From Virgibacillus ihumii (GTDB taxonomy: Bacteria; Bacillota; Bacilli; Bacillales; Amphibacillaceae), in assembly GCF_902726655.1 (NCBI RefSeq), contig NZ_CACVAN010000001.1, positions 3,534,001 to 3,598,000 on the forward strand: DNA of 64,000 nucleotides. Reading direction: 5' to 3'. The stretch's first letter is position 1. Every line of letters starts with the position of its first letter. Below the pieces are notes generated by a model. It did not search any database and was not told the origin of the DNA. It saw nothing but the letters and a program-made list of their open reading frames with translations. Made by a program: the position numbers and the translations under genes. Positions 39,986-49,372 of this stretch are shown piece after piece.

Positions 39986-40642
39986 GTGAGAGGATTGGTT
40001 GCTGCGATTCGTGTGGCTTTTTTTGTTGTGGGAATTATATCGTTCAGTTTTGGCATATCAGTGGCAATCCATGTGCAGCATCTGGGAATTCATCCGTGGG
40101 ATGTGCTTAATGTGGGCCTGTATGAAAAGTTTGGCTTTACAATTGGCACCTGGAATATAATTTGCGGATTTACGCTGATTGTTATCTCCTGGATTCTGGA
40201 TAAAAGTTATATCAAACTGGGAACGTTTCTGAATGCATTTATGGTTGGAATGTTTGTGGATCTTTTTCTGTGGCTCGACCTGCTTCCGCAAGCAAGCCAT
40301 ACGTGGACGGATACTTTCTTCATGTTATCCGGGATTATTATTATGGGTATTGGCGGCGGTATGTATAATGCGGCGAGGCTCGGGTCCGGACCGCGTGACG
40401 GGTTCATGCTGTCGATGGCCGATAAATTTGGTGCTCCGATTGGCAGGGTGCGAATAATAACGGAAAGTTCTATACTGGTGCTTGGGCTGGTTCTCGGTGG
40501 TCCGGTATTTATATTTACGTTTATTTTTACCTTCATACAAAGTCCCATTTTCCAATATACCTTTTTAAAAATTGATCGTTATATTAAACAGCAGGATTTG
40601 AAACACACAGGAAGCAATGCGTATAATCAACGTGCAAAATAA
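39986..40642 (+). CDS. YczE/YyaS/YitT-type membrane protein
   Basis: A 218-residue integral membrane protein with five helices, containing HPWDVLNVGLYEKFGFTIGTW and the second-half counterpart ARLGSGPRDGFMLSMADKFG. The family (YczE in B. subtilis) has no firm function. The start is GTG 39986 or TTG 39995; the purine run AAGGTGAGAGG favours the second. A second member of the family lies at 52802. Confidence 0.78.
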   Translation: MRGLVAAIRVAFFVVGIISFSFGISVAIHVQHLGIHPWDVLNVGLYEKFGFTIGTWNIICGFTLIVISWILDKSYIKLGTFLNAFMVGMFVDLFLWLDLLPQASHTWTDTFFMLSGIIIMGIGGGMYNAARLGSGPRDGFMLSMADKFGAPIGRVRIITESSILVLGLVLGGPVFIFTFIFTFIQSPIFQYTFLKIDRYIKQQDLKHTGSNAYNQRAK

Positions 40643-40690
40643 ATAGTGCCCGGGGATTCCGGTTCTTGACCCCAGCGGGCACTATTTTAT
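40640..40690. terminator. Bidirectional terminator
   Basis: A 10 bp stem AATAGTGCCC / GGGCACTATT (40642-40651 with 40677-40686) with a T tract on both strands, between convergent genes. Confidence 0.8.
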
Positions 40691-40858
40691 CTAAAACTGA
40701 ATTGTTTTTAACTGAGTTCTGTGCTCCGGCTGCGATGTGTCCCGGTCGACATCATAGTTAACCATAACACTTTGTAAGATGAACCAGGCTGCGATAATTA
40801 CAATTAATGTCGCAGTTACAAGCAGCAAGACAAACTTTCTACCACCCAATTCTGTCAT
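40691..40858 (-). CDS. Small single-span membrane protein
   Basis: 55 residues from ATG 40858: a short polar start, one hydrophobic helix (FVLLLVTATLIVIIAAWFIL) and a polar tail. The purine stretch AAGGAAACTAAGGGGG precedes the start. The family is not recognised. A longer frame up to 40930 is open but has no better start. Confidence 0.5.
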   Translation of the reverse strand: MTELGGRKFVLLLVTATLIVIIAAWFILQSVMVNYDVDRDTSQPEHRTQLKTIQF

Positions 40859-40943
40859 CCCCCTTAGTTTCCTTACTTTAAGATTAGCAAACCCGCCACA
40901 TCCTGTAAACAAAGGTGTTGGAATGGACAAAGTTTGTTCAAAA

Positions 40944-42056
40944 TCAGCGGATTAGCCGGGTCATGTCATAGTTCTTCAGGTCGATTTCCAGGTTATTTCC
41001 AAGGGCAAGATCTGCGAGCTGTTTGCCGACATACGGCCCCATGGTAAGACCGGAAGAACCCAGCCCATTTGCATGCAGTAATCCGGTATAGCCGGGCAGT
41101 CTGCCGATGACTGGCACAGATTCCGGGGTCATTGGGCGGAATCCGACACGCGTTTCCAGCACTGTGGCATTTTCCAGTTCCGGTGCTGTTTCGAAGGCGT
41201 TCCGGAGGATAAACTGCAGACCGCCGGCTGTAATCCGTCTGTCAAAGCCAACGTTATTTTCCTGTGTGGCACCAACGACAATCCGATCCGAAAAAGTCAG
41301 CATGTACTGATTAAATGGCGGCTTGACAACCGGCCAATTATCCAGAGTTGTCCCGGGCATTTGTAAGTGTACAATTTGAGCACGCTGTGGCCGGATATCA
41401 AACTGTATTCCAAGAGGCTTCAGCAATTGCGGTGTCCAGGCCCCGGTTGCTGCAATCACTTCATCCGCTGAAATGTATTCATTGTTCACATGAATGCCTG
41501 TTATGTTGGCATTTTCTTGAAAGAGGGTGGCATCCCCATGGATAATGGTTGCGCCATGTTTTTCAGCCCCACGCAATAGTGCACTCCGGAGTGCGCGACC
41601 GTCAACACGGGCTGCACCACTTACATGCAGTGCGCTGTATTTTTCAGATACAAGGGGAAACATTTTCTTTGTCTCCTTGTCATCCAGTATTGTAAGCTCA
41701 CCGATTTCCGGTGCATCCTCACGTCTTTTCATGGCGTGTTCCTTCATGGCTGTCAGTTTTTCTTCATCCGTGTGGAGGTTTAGCGCACCTGCTTTGGCAT
41801 AACCCGTGTTTGTTTCACCATCAGCAGCCAGTTCCTCTATCAGATCCTGATAGATCCGGGCACCGCCTTTCGCAAGTTTGTACCATGCTTTATTGCGTCT
41901 TTTTGAAAGCCACGGAGCAACAATACCTGCCGCCGCATCAGTAGCCTGACCGGAATCACGCCGATCCACAACGATCACTTCCGCTCCTGATTTTGCCAGT
42001 TGGTATGCAGTGGATGCACCTAATATTCCAGCACCGATTACAATTATTTTTTTCAT
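40944..42056 (-). CDS. FAD-dependent amine/amino-acid oxidoreductase (DAO family, YurR-like)
   Basis: A 370-residue glycine oxidase/D-amino acid dehydrogenase-type flavoprotein. The ADP-binding loop is VIGAGILGASTAYQLA at residues 5-20, followed by an acidic strand end VVDRR. The family C-terminal GFRPMTPESVPVIGRLPG and HANGLGSSGLTMGP are complete. It resembles B. subtilis YurR in size. RBS AAAGGA precedes ATG 42056. It has no obvious operon partner; its substrate could be an N-methyl or D-amino acid. Confidence 0.8.
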   Translation of the reverse strand: MKKIIVIGAGILGASTAYQLAKSGAEVIVVDRRDSGQATDAAAGIVAPWLSKRRNKAWYKLAKGGARIYQDLIEELAADGETNTGYAKAGALNLHTDEEKLTAMKEHAMKRREDAPEIGELTILDDKETKKMFPLVSEKYSALHVSGAARVDGRALRSALLRGAEKHGATIIHGDATLFQENANITGIHVNNEYISADEVIAATGAWTPQLLKPLGIQFDIRPQRAQIVHLQMPGTTLDNWPVVKPPFNQYMLTFSDRIVVGATQENNVGFDRRITAGGLQFILRNAFETAPELENATVLETRVGFRPMTPESVPVIGRLPGYTGLLHANGLGSSGLTMGPYVGKQLADLALGNNLEIDLKNYDMTRLIR

Positions 42057-42241
42057 AAAAAAATCCTTTCCATACCTGAAAACAACTATAAAAGCATTAA
42101 AACGATTTGTAAATAAAAAAAGGAATTAAATACTGTTCCTCGAAAACAATAGTAAGGCGTTCATACATAAGTCGCAAATCAAAAATTTGTATATGTTTTT
42201 TGCTATAATCAATAAAAACATCATTATAAGGAGTTGTCTGT

Positions 42242-42796
42242 TTGGCTAAACGTAATCAAAAATTTGGAATGGGCTGGTTCGGCTGGGCGGTTATCGGTGT
42301 AATCGTACTTACTGTCGCAGCTTCGTCATTATTCTTTTTTAATTTATTCGGCTTCAGCAATGCTTTATTTGACGGTCAGGCATCAGGGTCGGATGAGCCT
42401 ATTTCAGAGGAAACCCGGCAAAAAGTGAAAAAGATAAATGAAACAGTTGGTAAATCACATCAGGAGATAGGAACGTTTGTATCCAAAACACATGATTTTT
42501 ACAATGATACAACGGGATACGGAGATATTGCTTCGCTGGACTGGGATCAGCAGCAGAAAAGGGCAGAGCAGATTCTTGCCTCACTTAAAAATCTGCTTCC
42601 CGAGGTAAATCAAAAGGCATTGAAATCAGATCTGAAGCACATACGTGGGCTGGCCAATGAAATTAAGTCCCATGAAGATACGGAAAAGGTCCGATATTTG
42701 CACCGGATGTTTCATGATCTTGATATCGCTTTGAACAATTATAAGGCCTATGATAAAATTTGGAACGTGACTGAAACTTTGGAAACATCAAATTAG
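42242..42796 (+). CDS. Membrane-anchored protein of unknown function
   Basis: 184 residues with one N-terminal hydrophobic helix (about 12-36) after a short basic stretch, then a soluble, helical domain of about 145 residues outside the membrane or facing it. No lipobox. TTG 42242 follows AAGGAG. It is 68 bp before ppaC, with its own promoter-like region upstream (TATAAT near 42204). I do not recognise the family. Confidence 0.65.
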   Translation: MAKRNQKFGMGWFGWAVIGVIVLTVAASSLFFFNLFGFSNALFDGQASGSDEPISEETRQKVKKINETVGKSHQEIGTFVSKTHDFYNDTTGYGDIASLDWDQQQKRAEQILASLKNLLPEVNQKALKSDLKHIRGLANEIKSHEDTEKVRYLHRMFHDLDIALNNYKAYDKIWNVTETLETSN

Positions 42797-42864
42797 TACA
42801 CAGTAGCCATATATTTATGATAGTCTTGTATATGGAATGAATAGACAAAAGGGAGTAATGAAAC

Positions 42865-43797
42865 ATGGACAAGACGCTAATTTTCGGACACAAAAGTCCT
42901 GACACAGATACGATTTGCTCTGCATTGGCATATGCGGATTTGAAAAAGAAAGTTGATGTGAACGCCGAACCGGCACGGCTTGGTGAAGTTAACGCAGAAA
43001 CACAATATGCACTGGATTATTTCGGTGTGGAAGCACCACAATTGATAGAAAAAGTTGGTTCTGATGTTACTGACGTTATTCTTGTTGATCACAATGAATT
43101 CCAGCAAAGCGTGGATAACATTAGTGATGTGAAGATTTCCGAAGTAATTGACCATCATCGTGTTTCTAATTTTGAAACAAAAGAACCGCTTTATTTCCGT
43201 GCTGAACCGGTTGGCTGTACAGCAACCATTCTGAATAAGATGTACAAGGAACAAGGTATAGCAGTAACGAAGGATATTGCCGGACTGCTTGTTTCAGCTA
43301 TTATTTCTGATTCTTTACTATTAAAATCACCAACTTGCACGAAACATGACGTTGAGGCTGCATATGAACTGGCTGAAATTGCCGGTGTCAATCTGGAAAC
43401 GTATGGCCTGGAAATGCTCAAAGCAGGAGCGGATATCAGTGACAAAACTGCTAATGATATGATTACAATGGACGCCAAGGAATTTTCCATGGGAGATGCA
43501 AAGGTGGAAATTGCTCAGGTTAATGCAGTCGATATTAATGAAATCTACAAGCTTCAAGCAGATTTGGAAACGGAAATCAATAAAACGATTGAGGAAAAAG
43601 GACTTGATCTCTTCCTATTCGTTGCAACCGATATTCTAAACAATGATTCAGAAGTTTTCGCAGCAGGGAAGTCAAAAGAAATTGTTGAAAAAGCTTTTGA
43701 TGTGAAACTGGACGAAAATGACAGAGCACTTCTTAAAGGCGTTGTGTCACGTAAGAAACAAATCGTAACCGTGCTGACAGAGGAGTTCAGCAAATAA
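42865..43797 (+). CDS. ppaC: Manganese-dependent inorganic pyrophosphatase
   Basis: A 310-residue family II (DHH) pyrophosphatase that hydrolyses PPi to phosphate. Metal and phosphate motifs are [35 protein letters not shown] and, in the second domain, [20 protein letters not shown] precedes ATG 42865, and a strong terminator follows. Confidence 0.96.
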   Translation: MDKTLIFGHKSPDTDTICSALAYADLKKKVDVNAEPARLGEVNAETQYALDYFGVEAPQLIEKVGSDVTDVILVDHNEFQQSVDNISDVKISEVIDHHRVSNFETKEPLYFRAEPVGCTATILNKMYKEQGIAVTKDIAGLLVSAIISDSLLLKSPTCTKHDVEAAYELAEIAGVNLETYGLEMLKAGADISDKTANDMITMDAKEFSMGDAKVEIAQVNAVDINEIYKLQADLETEINKTIEEKGLDLFLFVATDILNNDSEVFAAGKSKEIVEKAFDVKLDENDRALLKGVVSRKKQIVTVLTEEFSK

Positions 43798-43810
43798 AAA
43801 TAATTCGAAT

Positions 43811-43855
43811 TAAAAACGCTCCTGCCATTTATATATGGCCCGGAGCGTTTTTTAA
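43811..43855. terminator. Terminator of ppaC
   Basis: Stem AAAACGCTCC / GGAGCGTTTT (813-822 and 842-851 of the 43 kb region) with an inner GCCAT / ATGGC pair, then T residues. Confidence 0.85.
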
Positions 43856-43955
43856 TGGAATTGAGCAGAGGAACAGCAGGAAGCAGTCGCAAACGTGTGA
43901 AGTGCAGAAACGTGTGAACTCCCCAAACCGGGTGAGCAGTATCCGTAATCGGGCG

Positions 43956-45071
43956 CTACATCTTAAATGTTTCCTCTTCAACCGTAAACCTGTTTAGCGC
44001 ATCCTTATCGATTTCATAACCGATACCAGGTTTATTTGGAATCGTTATCCTGCCATTTTCCACGGTCACTTCAGGTGTAATAATGTCTTTCTTCCAATAG
44101 CGTGATGAACCCGCCGTATCACCGGGAAGTGCAAACTGTGAAAGGGAGGTAAGAGCAATATTGTGCGCGCGTCCAACACCCGCTTCCAGCATACCGCCGC
44201 ACCAGACGGGAATTCCGTGAGCTCTGCAATAATCGTGAATCCGCTTTGCCTCAGACAAACCTCCAACACGTCCGATTTTAATATTAATAATTCTGCACGA
44301 TTCCAATTGGATTGCTTTCTTCGTGTCTTCCAGCGAATGAATGCTTTCATCGAGACAGATAGGCGTCTGCATAACGGCCTGCAGCTTGGAATGATCCACG
44401 ATGTCATCATGTGCCAGCGGCTGTTCAATCATCATCAGGCCAAGTTCATCAAGGCGCTGCAGCTGATTAATGTCTTCGAGTGTATAGGCTGAATTGGCGT
44501 CTGCCATAACCGGAACATCCGGAAATTCCTTCTTAACTGCAGCAAGTACATCATAGTCCCAATTTGGCTTAATTTTGATTTTTACACGTTTGAATCCTTC
44601 CTGAACATATTTGCCTACCGTATTCAGCAGGTCATCAATGGTTGGTTGAATGCCAATACTGATGCCTACATCGATTTCCTCTTTTTTTCCGCCAAGCGCT
44701 TCAGCAAGCGGCACCTTTCTCCGTTTTGCGTAAAGATCCCAAATGGCGCCTTCCATTGCGGACTTGGCCATATTGTTCCGTCTGATTGGGCTAAAAACAT
44801 CCAGGACATCATCGGGATGGTGAATGTCGTTTTCCCGAAGCAATGGAATTAAAAATTCCTTCATCACGTGATAATTGGTTTGCACTGTTTCTTCATTGTA
44901 CCAGGGACTGGAGAAGGCAACTGATTCGCCAAAACCTTGGTTTCCGGTATTATCAAGTACTTCCGTTATAAAAAATTCTTTGTTCTGCATCGTGCCGAAG
45001 CTTGTTGTAAACGGATGTTTCAGCTGCATTTTCAGCCTTCGCAGTTTAATCTGTTCTATTGGTATTGTCAT
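43956..45071 (-). CDS. menC: N-succinylamino acid racemase / o-succinylbenzoate synthase family
   Basis: A 371-residue enolase-superfamily enzyme. The catalytic Lys pair lies in VKIKIKP, the metal ligands in [15 protein letters not shown] and CLDESIHS, and the second acid/base lysine in [10 protein letters not shown]. In Bacillaceae such proteins can be o-succinylbenzoate synthases (menaquinone) or N-succinylamino acid racemases. There are no men genes here, and the next gene is the GNAT protein that accompanies the racemase type, so NSAR activity in D-amino acid conversion is more likely. RBS GGAGGT precedes ATG 45071. Confidence 0.85.
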   Translation of the reverse strand: MTIPIEQIKLRRLKMQLKHPFTTSFGTMQNKEFFITEVLDNTGNQGFGESVAFSSPWYNEETVQTNYHVMKEFLIPLLRENDIHHPDDVLDVFSPIRRNNMAKSAMEGAIWDLYAKRRKVPLAEALGGKKEEIDVGISIGIQPTIDDLLNTVGKYVQEGFKRVKIKIKPNWDYDVLAAVKKEFPDVPVMADANSAYTLEDINQLQRLDELGLMMIEQPLAHDDIVDHSKLQAVMQTPICLDESIHSLEDTKKAIQLESCRIINIKIGRVGGLSEAKRIHDYCRAHGIPVWCGGMLEAGVGRAHNIALTSLSQFALPGDTAGSSRYWKKDIITPEVTVENGRITIPNKPGIGYEIDKDALNRFTVEEETFKM

Positions 45072-45092
45072 GTGGGCAACCTCCAGGCAAAT

Positions 45093-45890
45093 TTATTTAG
45101 AAAAGTAATAATAACTAATTTTTTTTGATGGATTGTGTAAAAGATCTACTGCAACGTATTCATGGTTGAAAAGAAGTTGAAAGGCTTTCCGGGTCACCAG
45201 TCGCCAACTCCGTGCAAGTTCGATATTCTCTTTTTTAATGGATTGGAAGTTTGCCGGGATAGCGACAAACCAACCGTCATGATCATCATGAAAAATAGCA
45301 GTTCGTCCAAGTGGTTTATTGTGTTCATCTATATCAGTAAGAAGTCTTTCCGGTGCAAAATTTACAGGCGGAGTGTCTTCCTGTTCAACAGTTGACCACT
45401 CAATTTGAATTCGGTCGGAGGGCAGTCCTTTATTCAAGTTATCATTCATCGTACCGTAATGATCAATATGGTATGCTGCACCAACAGCCCCCAGCTTATG
45501 CAGATTAAGATAGGCATTGAGGCTCTCAAGCGGGTCGAATGTCCATGTGATGATGGAATATCCCAATTCTCCGGCCATTTCCGCTTGCTTTCGTTTCATT
45601 CGCATTCCCAGCCCACCACTTCGATACGCTGATAAAATACCAAGCATATGGGAGCATAGGTAGGCATTTTGCCCATCAAATCCGGCAAAACTGTACAGAA
45701 ATCCTATCATTCTGTTGCCATCAAAAGCTCCTAGAATGATTCCGCCATTGTTCAGTGCTGTGAAAGTCTGGTGAACCGGATTTGGTGACATCTGCCAAAC
45801 GACTTCTTCCACTTTTTGCATTTCCAGCAGTTCTTCCATCGTTGTTAACGGTCGGATTGTAATTGTTGATGTTTTGATGATTTTTTCCAA
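45093..45890 (-). CDS. GNAT N-acyltransferase, probable D-amino acid N-succinyltransferase
   Basis: A 265-residue protein with an N-terminal GNAT domain: acyl-CoA loop region LSAYRSGGLGMRMKRKQAE and TWTFDPLESLNAYLNLHKLG. It belongs to the longer GNAT group coded next to NSAR-type racemases; in Geobacillus such a protein succinylates D-amino acids before racemisation. TTG 45890 follows GAGGTGG at six bases; the GTG at 45905 overlaps that site. It lies between the racemase gene (21 bp) and an RpiR regulator. Confidence 0.78.
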   Translation of the reverse strand: MEKIIKTSTITIRPLTTMEELLEMQKVEEVVWQMSPNPVHQTFTALNNGGIILGAFDGNRMIGFLYSFAGFDGQNAYLCSHMLGILSAYRSGGLGMRMKRKQAEMAGELGYSIITWTFDPLESLNAYLNLHKLGAVGAAYHIDHYGTMNDNLNKGLPSDRIQIEWSTVEQEDTPPVNFAPERLLTDIDEHNKPLGRTAIFHDDHDGWFVAIPANFQSIKKENIELARSWRLVTRKAFQLLFNHEYVAVDLLHNPSKKISYYYFSK

Positions 45891-45911
45891 TCTTGGCCAC
45901 CTCACGTATTA

Positions 45912-46751
45912 TCATTCAAAAAATTCGTTGACAATTGTTGAATTAAAAGCTTCAATACTTTGCTGGAATGATTTAGGGTTACGTCTGGATACGGCGGACA
46001 TAATACTGTTTACCAGCGAGAAGATCGCAGGCACAATATCCAGTGTCGATCGTTCATCTGTGTGTACAGCGAGCGTTATATCCGAATGCTCTGCTATTGG
46101 TGAAAATGCATTATCAGTAAAGCTGATTACGGTCGTCCCTTGTTTTCGGGCCGCTTTGGCCAGTTTTGTCGTTTCACTGCTGTATCTGTGAAAGGAAAAG
46201 GCGACAAACACACTGTTTTCATCCAGTTCGCTGATCCGCTTCAAACTGTCCACTCCCGGTACAAATTGCTGGACATTACCTGAAACGATATCAAGCGTGA
46301 ATGTTAACCAGTATGCAAGGGGAAACGATGCCTGGGCACCGGTAACAACTGTATTGCTGGAATTCCGCAGTTTCTGCACAACCTTTTCTAAATCATTATC
46401 AGAAATCTGTTCCATTGCCGTTTGGATAGTATGCAAATCCTGAAACATATGGTTCTTAATAGACTTACTTTCATGGGGCGAAAACTTTTGATTGCGATAG
46501 TTATCTAAGCTGCTTTTTTTTCGGAATATGCTATTCTGATATTCCTGTTGCAAAGCACTGTATCCTTTGTAACCGAGTGTATGTGCAAAGCGAATAATCG
46601 TTGTTTCACTAACTCCAATCCGTTTGCCAGCCTCTTTTGCTGAGTTCATAGCAAAAACAGAGGGATCATTGTATACATAAGCTGCTATTTTTTTTAAGCT
46701 TTTTGAAAAAGAAGCTTGGTGCTGCTTGATTTTTGCATATAATTTTTCCAT
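45912..46751 (-). CDS. RpiR/MurR-family regulator (HTH plus SIS domain)
   Basis: 279 residues. The N-terminal 75 form the RpiR helix-turn-helix (AGKRIGVSETTIIRFAHTLG); residues about 125-260 are a SIS domain that senses a phosphosugar or related ligand (VVTGAQASFPLAYW, AFSFHRYSSETTKLA). It is the first gene of the RpiR-acyltransferase-racemase unit and probably controls it. RBS GGGGA precedes ATG 46751. Confidence 0.85.
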   Translation of the reverse strand: MEKLYAKIKQHQASFSKSLKKIAAYVYNDPSVFAMNSAKEAGKRIGVSETTIIRFAHTLGYKGYSALQQEYQNSIFRKKSSLDNYRNQKFSPHESKSIKNHMFQDLHTIQTAMEQISDNDLEKVVQKLRNSSNTVVTGAQASFPLAYWLTFTLDIVSGNVQQFVPGVDSLKRISELDENSVFVAFSFHRYSSETTKLAKAARKQGTTVISFTDNAFSPIAEHSDITLAVHTDERSTLDIVPAIFSLVNSIMSAVSRRNPKSFQQSIEAFNSTIVNEFFE

Positions 46752-46899
46752 TGATTATCCCCAATTCATATAGGATGAGAAGGAAATGCTTTATTTTTTT
46801 GGATAAAGAAGTATACACTTCATTTATATGAAAGATATCATGATTCATACATTTTCGCAAGGTAATTTTAAGAATAATTTAAAAACTTTATCAGACATA

Positions 46900-46931
46900 A
46901 TAAATCCCGGTCAATTTTAGACCGGGATATG
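46900..46931 (-). terminator. Terminator of yidC2
   Basis: Minus-strand stem ATCCCGGTC / GACCGGGAT (46904-46912 with 46920-46928) followed by TTATT. Confidence 0.85.
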
Positions 46932-46938
46932 ATTGCTT

Positions 46939-47712
46939 TTATGCCGTAATTGTTTTTTTAGAAATAATCGTTTGGAAAATAAGAAACAATCCGCCGACTG
47001 CCCAGTATAACGGCAAGGCAGCGGGGGCGTTGAGTGAAACAATTCCTATCAGAACCGGTGAAATAAAGCTGAATAGTGCCATCTGCTTTTTCTGTTTTTC
47101 GTCCATTCCGATTAGTGATACCCGTGATTGAACAAAGTAGATTAACACCGCAGCCCCTGTCAGGATAAGGTCGGTATGTCCGAGATTGAACCACAGAAAA
47201 TTATGAGTGGCAATCTCCGGTGTTCTTCTGATGGCGTAATAAAAGCCAATCAGTATAGGGAATTGAATTAGCATTGGCAGGCATCCCATTGAAGAAATCG
47301 GGTTCAGCTGATGCTTTTGGTAAAGTTTTTGCATTTCCTGCTGCTTTTCCATTTTGCAGTCCATGTCCGTTTTACCCTTGTATTTTTCGTTAATGGTATC
47401 CATTTCCGGTTTTAAGACTTTCATTTTTTGCTGCATTTCTCTGCTTGTTTTCATTTGTTTCAGCATGAATGGCATAATGGCGAGCCGAATTAGCAGCGTA
47501 ATGACGATAATGGACAGTCCAAAATTCCCGCTGAACAGCGCTGCCACGTATTTTATGATAATCGAAAACGGCAGAATAAAATAATGTTCAAAAAAGTTGG
47601 CAGACTCCGGATCGATTGGTTCATTCGTTGCGCACCCGGTCAGCAACAATATTAGAACTGCTCCTGTTAAACTATATTTGTAAATGAGAGTGAATACAGA
47701 TTTCTTTTGCAT
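46939..47712 (-). CDS. yidC2: YidC/Oxa1-family membrane insertase, YidC2 (YqjG-like)
   Basis: A 257-residue lipoprotein insertase: lipobox LLTGC at about residue 26, then five membrane helices. The first periplasm-side helix pair precedes the LSIIVITLLIRLAIMPF helix that carries the conserved groove Arg, and GCLPMLIQFPILIGFYYAIR follows. It inserts membrane proteins, alone or with SecYEG. It is not next to rnpA/rpmH, so it is the second copy rather than SpoIIIJ. Its RBS GAGGAGG is buried in a hairpin overlapped by an upstream leader frame, suggesting induction when the main insertase fails. Confidence 0.9.
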   Translation of the reverse strand: MQKKSVFTLIYKYSLTGAVLILLLTGCATNEPIDPESANFFEHYFILPFSIIIKYVAALFSGNFGLSIIVITLLIRLAIMPFMLKQMKTSREMQQKMKVLKPEMDTINEKYKGKTDMDCKMEKQQEMQKLYQKHQLNPISSMGCLPMLIQFPILIGFYYAIRRTPEIATHNFLWFNLGHTDLILTGAAVLIYFVQSRVSLIGMDEKQKKQMALFSFISPVLIGIVSLNAPAALPLYWAVGGLFLIFQTIISKKTITA

Positions 47713-48029
47713 GATTGTCCTCCTCGTAAGAATTTCTTGTGTAACGAGAAGGAATGGTGATCCGAATCATCATCAGGTGCATCGATGCGCTTAGTCCTGT
47801 GTGTAATCCAGTTGTAAATTTCTGTGACCTGACCAATCGGCTCATTTACCGGCAGCAGCTTAATATGGGTGGCATGACATTCTTTTGTATAATCGTGATT
47901 TCGGATAATGGAATGCTGCATACTCACATTCATAATCCGGAAGCTGCAGACTAAGGAAAGAATGATACTTAAATAAATATATATGGGCGAAATTTCCCCG
48001 ACAACATCATATAATAGCTCGAAAACCAT
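47667..48029 (-). CDS. Candidate MifM-type arrest leader of yidC2
   Basis: 120 residues from ATG 48029, which has an excellent AAAAGGAGGTG RBS. One membrane helix lies near the N-terminus (about 15-33, IYIYLSIILSLVCSF). A soluble stretch then ends in EIYNWITHRTKRIDAPDDDS and DHH. B. subtilis MifM has the same plan: a membrane segment, an I-x2-W element and a following acidic cluster at which ribosomes stall. The frame runs over the yidC2 RBS and 46 bases into yidC2 in another frame. Stalling at the acidic codons (about 47761-47775) would place a ribosome right before the RBS hairpin. The homology is judged by eye. Confidence 0.6.
   Translation of the reverse strand: MVFELLYDVVGEISPIYIYLSIILSLVCSFRIMNVSMQHSIIRNHDYTKECHATHIKLLPVNEPIGQVTEIYNWITHRTKRIDAPDDDSDHHSFSLHKKFLRGGQSCKRNLYSLSFTNIV
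47719..47752 (-). promoter_or_regulatory. Hairpin sequestering the yidC2 ribosome binding site
   Basis: On the minus strand CCTTCTCGT (47752-47744) pairs over nine positions (one G-T) with ACGAGGAGG (47727-47719), which contains the yidC2 Shine-Dalgarno sequence; the loop is 16 bases. The 5' arm begins eight bases after the last acidic codon of the leader frame. Confidence 0.7.
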
Positions 48030-48141
48030 CTGTATTCACCTCCTTTTCTATAATTGCTATTTATTATACGTTATAATGATAGCATTGGTTTCAGGTAATT
48101 TAAAGTGAGGATATGATGGCAAATAGAAAGGAGATCAGGTA

Positions 48142-48738
48142 ATGGCAGAAAAAGTTGCACTTTCATTCAGCGGGGGAAAAGACAGTTGTTTTACTTTATA
48201 TAGATTGCAGGAAAATGGTATTGAAGTCACTTGTTTGCTTACAACCATCTGGCAAAAGAGCGGCATTACAGTTGCACATGATGAAAAGCGGGAGCAAATC
48301 GAAAAACAGGCAGAGCGGGCCGGAATTCCGGTTTACTTTATCAAAACTGATTTCTCTGTGTATACAGAGGATTTTGTGTCAGCAGTGGAAAATTTGAAAG
48401 TGCGATATGGAATTGACGGTGTTGCTTTTGGCGATATTTACCTGGAAGGACATCGTGAGTGGGGAGAGCAGGTGGCGTCTTTGGCCGGGGTGGAGGCGGT
48501 TTATCCGCTTTGGACTAAACAGGAAAACATGATGCAGCTTCTGCATGAGGTCATTGCAACTGGATTTAAGGCGAAAGTGATCAAAGTCGATTCGGAACGG
48601 CTTCCGGAAAGCTGGACGGGCCGGCTGGTCGACAGCGAATTTGCCGATGAGATTGCCCGATATAATGTCTGTCCAATGGGGGAGTCCGGTGAATATCATA
48701 CAACGGTACTGGACGGACCAATTTTTGGCGGCGGCTGA
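48142..48738 (+). CDS. PP-loop ATPase of the diphthine-ammonia ligase family
   Basis: A 198-residue ATP-pyrophosphatase with the PP-loop SFSGGKDSCFTLYRL at residues 8-22 and FGDIYLEGHREWGEQ. The C-terminal CPMGESGEYHTTVLDGP matches the Dph6/YjgF-associated family. In archaea and eukaryotes Dph6 amidates diphthine; bacteria have no diphthamide, so the bacterial substrate is unknown. ATG 48142 follows AAAGGAG. It is 55 bp before a YpsA-like gene. Confidence 0.82.
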   Translation: MAEKVALSFSGGKDSCFTLYRLQENGIEVTCLLTTIWQKSGITVAHDEKREQIEKQAERAGIPVYFIKTDFSVYTEDFVSAVENLKVRYGIDGVAFGDIYLEGHREWGEQVASLAGVEAVYPLWTKQENMMQLLHEVIATGFKAKVIKVDSERLPESWTGRLVDSEFADEIARYNVCPMGESGEYHTTVLDGPIFGGG

Positions 48739-48793
48739 GTGTGCTGAGCCTGAATCAGTTTGGGAAATAATATCGAAAGCGGGGAAAGAGTAA

Positions 48794-49348
48794 GTGAAAA
48801 TTTTAACCGTAACCGGATATAAGCCAATGGAACTCAACATTTTTAAACCCGATGACTCGCGGATTGCTTTTGTCAAAGGTGCAATTGAGAAACGCCTAAT
48901 CGACTTTTTGGAAGAAGGGCTGGAATGGGTGCTCATTTCAGGGCAAATGGGTGTGGAATTGTGGGCTGGTGAGGTCGTTCTTGCTATGCAGGAAAAGTAT
49001 CCGATTAAACTTGCGGTGCTCCCGCCATTTGAAAATCAGGAATCAAGGTGGCCAGAGCAAGTTCAGTTGCTCTATCAGGAGCTGATGGCCGAAGCGGATT
49101 TTTACAAGCCGCTATACAAAGGTGACTATCAGGGTCCATATCAATTTCAGGCAAAAAACATGTGGCTGGTTGACAAGAGCGATGCTTGCCTGATGCTCCT
49201 GGATGAAGAATTCCCAGGTAGCAACCGATTTTTCCATGAAGCAGCTGTGAAAGCAGGTGACGATTATCCGATTTATTTGATCACCCCGGCAGACCTGGAT
49301 GAAACTGTTGAGGAAATGCGCATGATGGATGAAGAGTTTTGGGAGTGA
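48794..49348 (+). CDS. ypsA: YpsA-like SLOG-family protein (DUF1273)
   Basis: A 184-residue Rossmann-like SLOG protein: TGYKPMELNIFKPDD at the N-terminus, EGLEWVLISGQMGVELWAGE with the glycine loop, and IYLITPADLDETVEE at the end. This matches B. subtilis YpsA (about 180 residues), linked to cell division and stress. GTG 48794 follows GGGGAAAGAG. It lies just before repeat array B. Confidence 0.88.
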   Translation: MKILTVTGYKPMELNIFKPDDSRIAFVKGAIEKRLIDFLEEGLEWVLISGQMGVELWAGEVVLAMQEKYPIKLAVLPPFENQESRWPEQVQLLYQELMAEADFYKPLYKGDYQGPYQFQAKNMWLVDKSDACLMLLDEEFPGSNRFFHEAAVKAGDDYPIYLITPADLDETVEEMRMMDEEFWE

Positions 49349-49372
49349 TGATTTTGCCTTAAAGACGTTTGT

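Noticed and set aside
43866..43950. Fifth 21 bp array near ppaC
   Set aside because: CGTGTGA-like words occur at 43894, 43911, 43929 and 43950, but the steps are 17, 18 and 21, so the period is not kept; at most it is a decayed relative.
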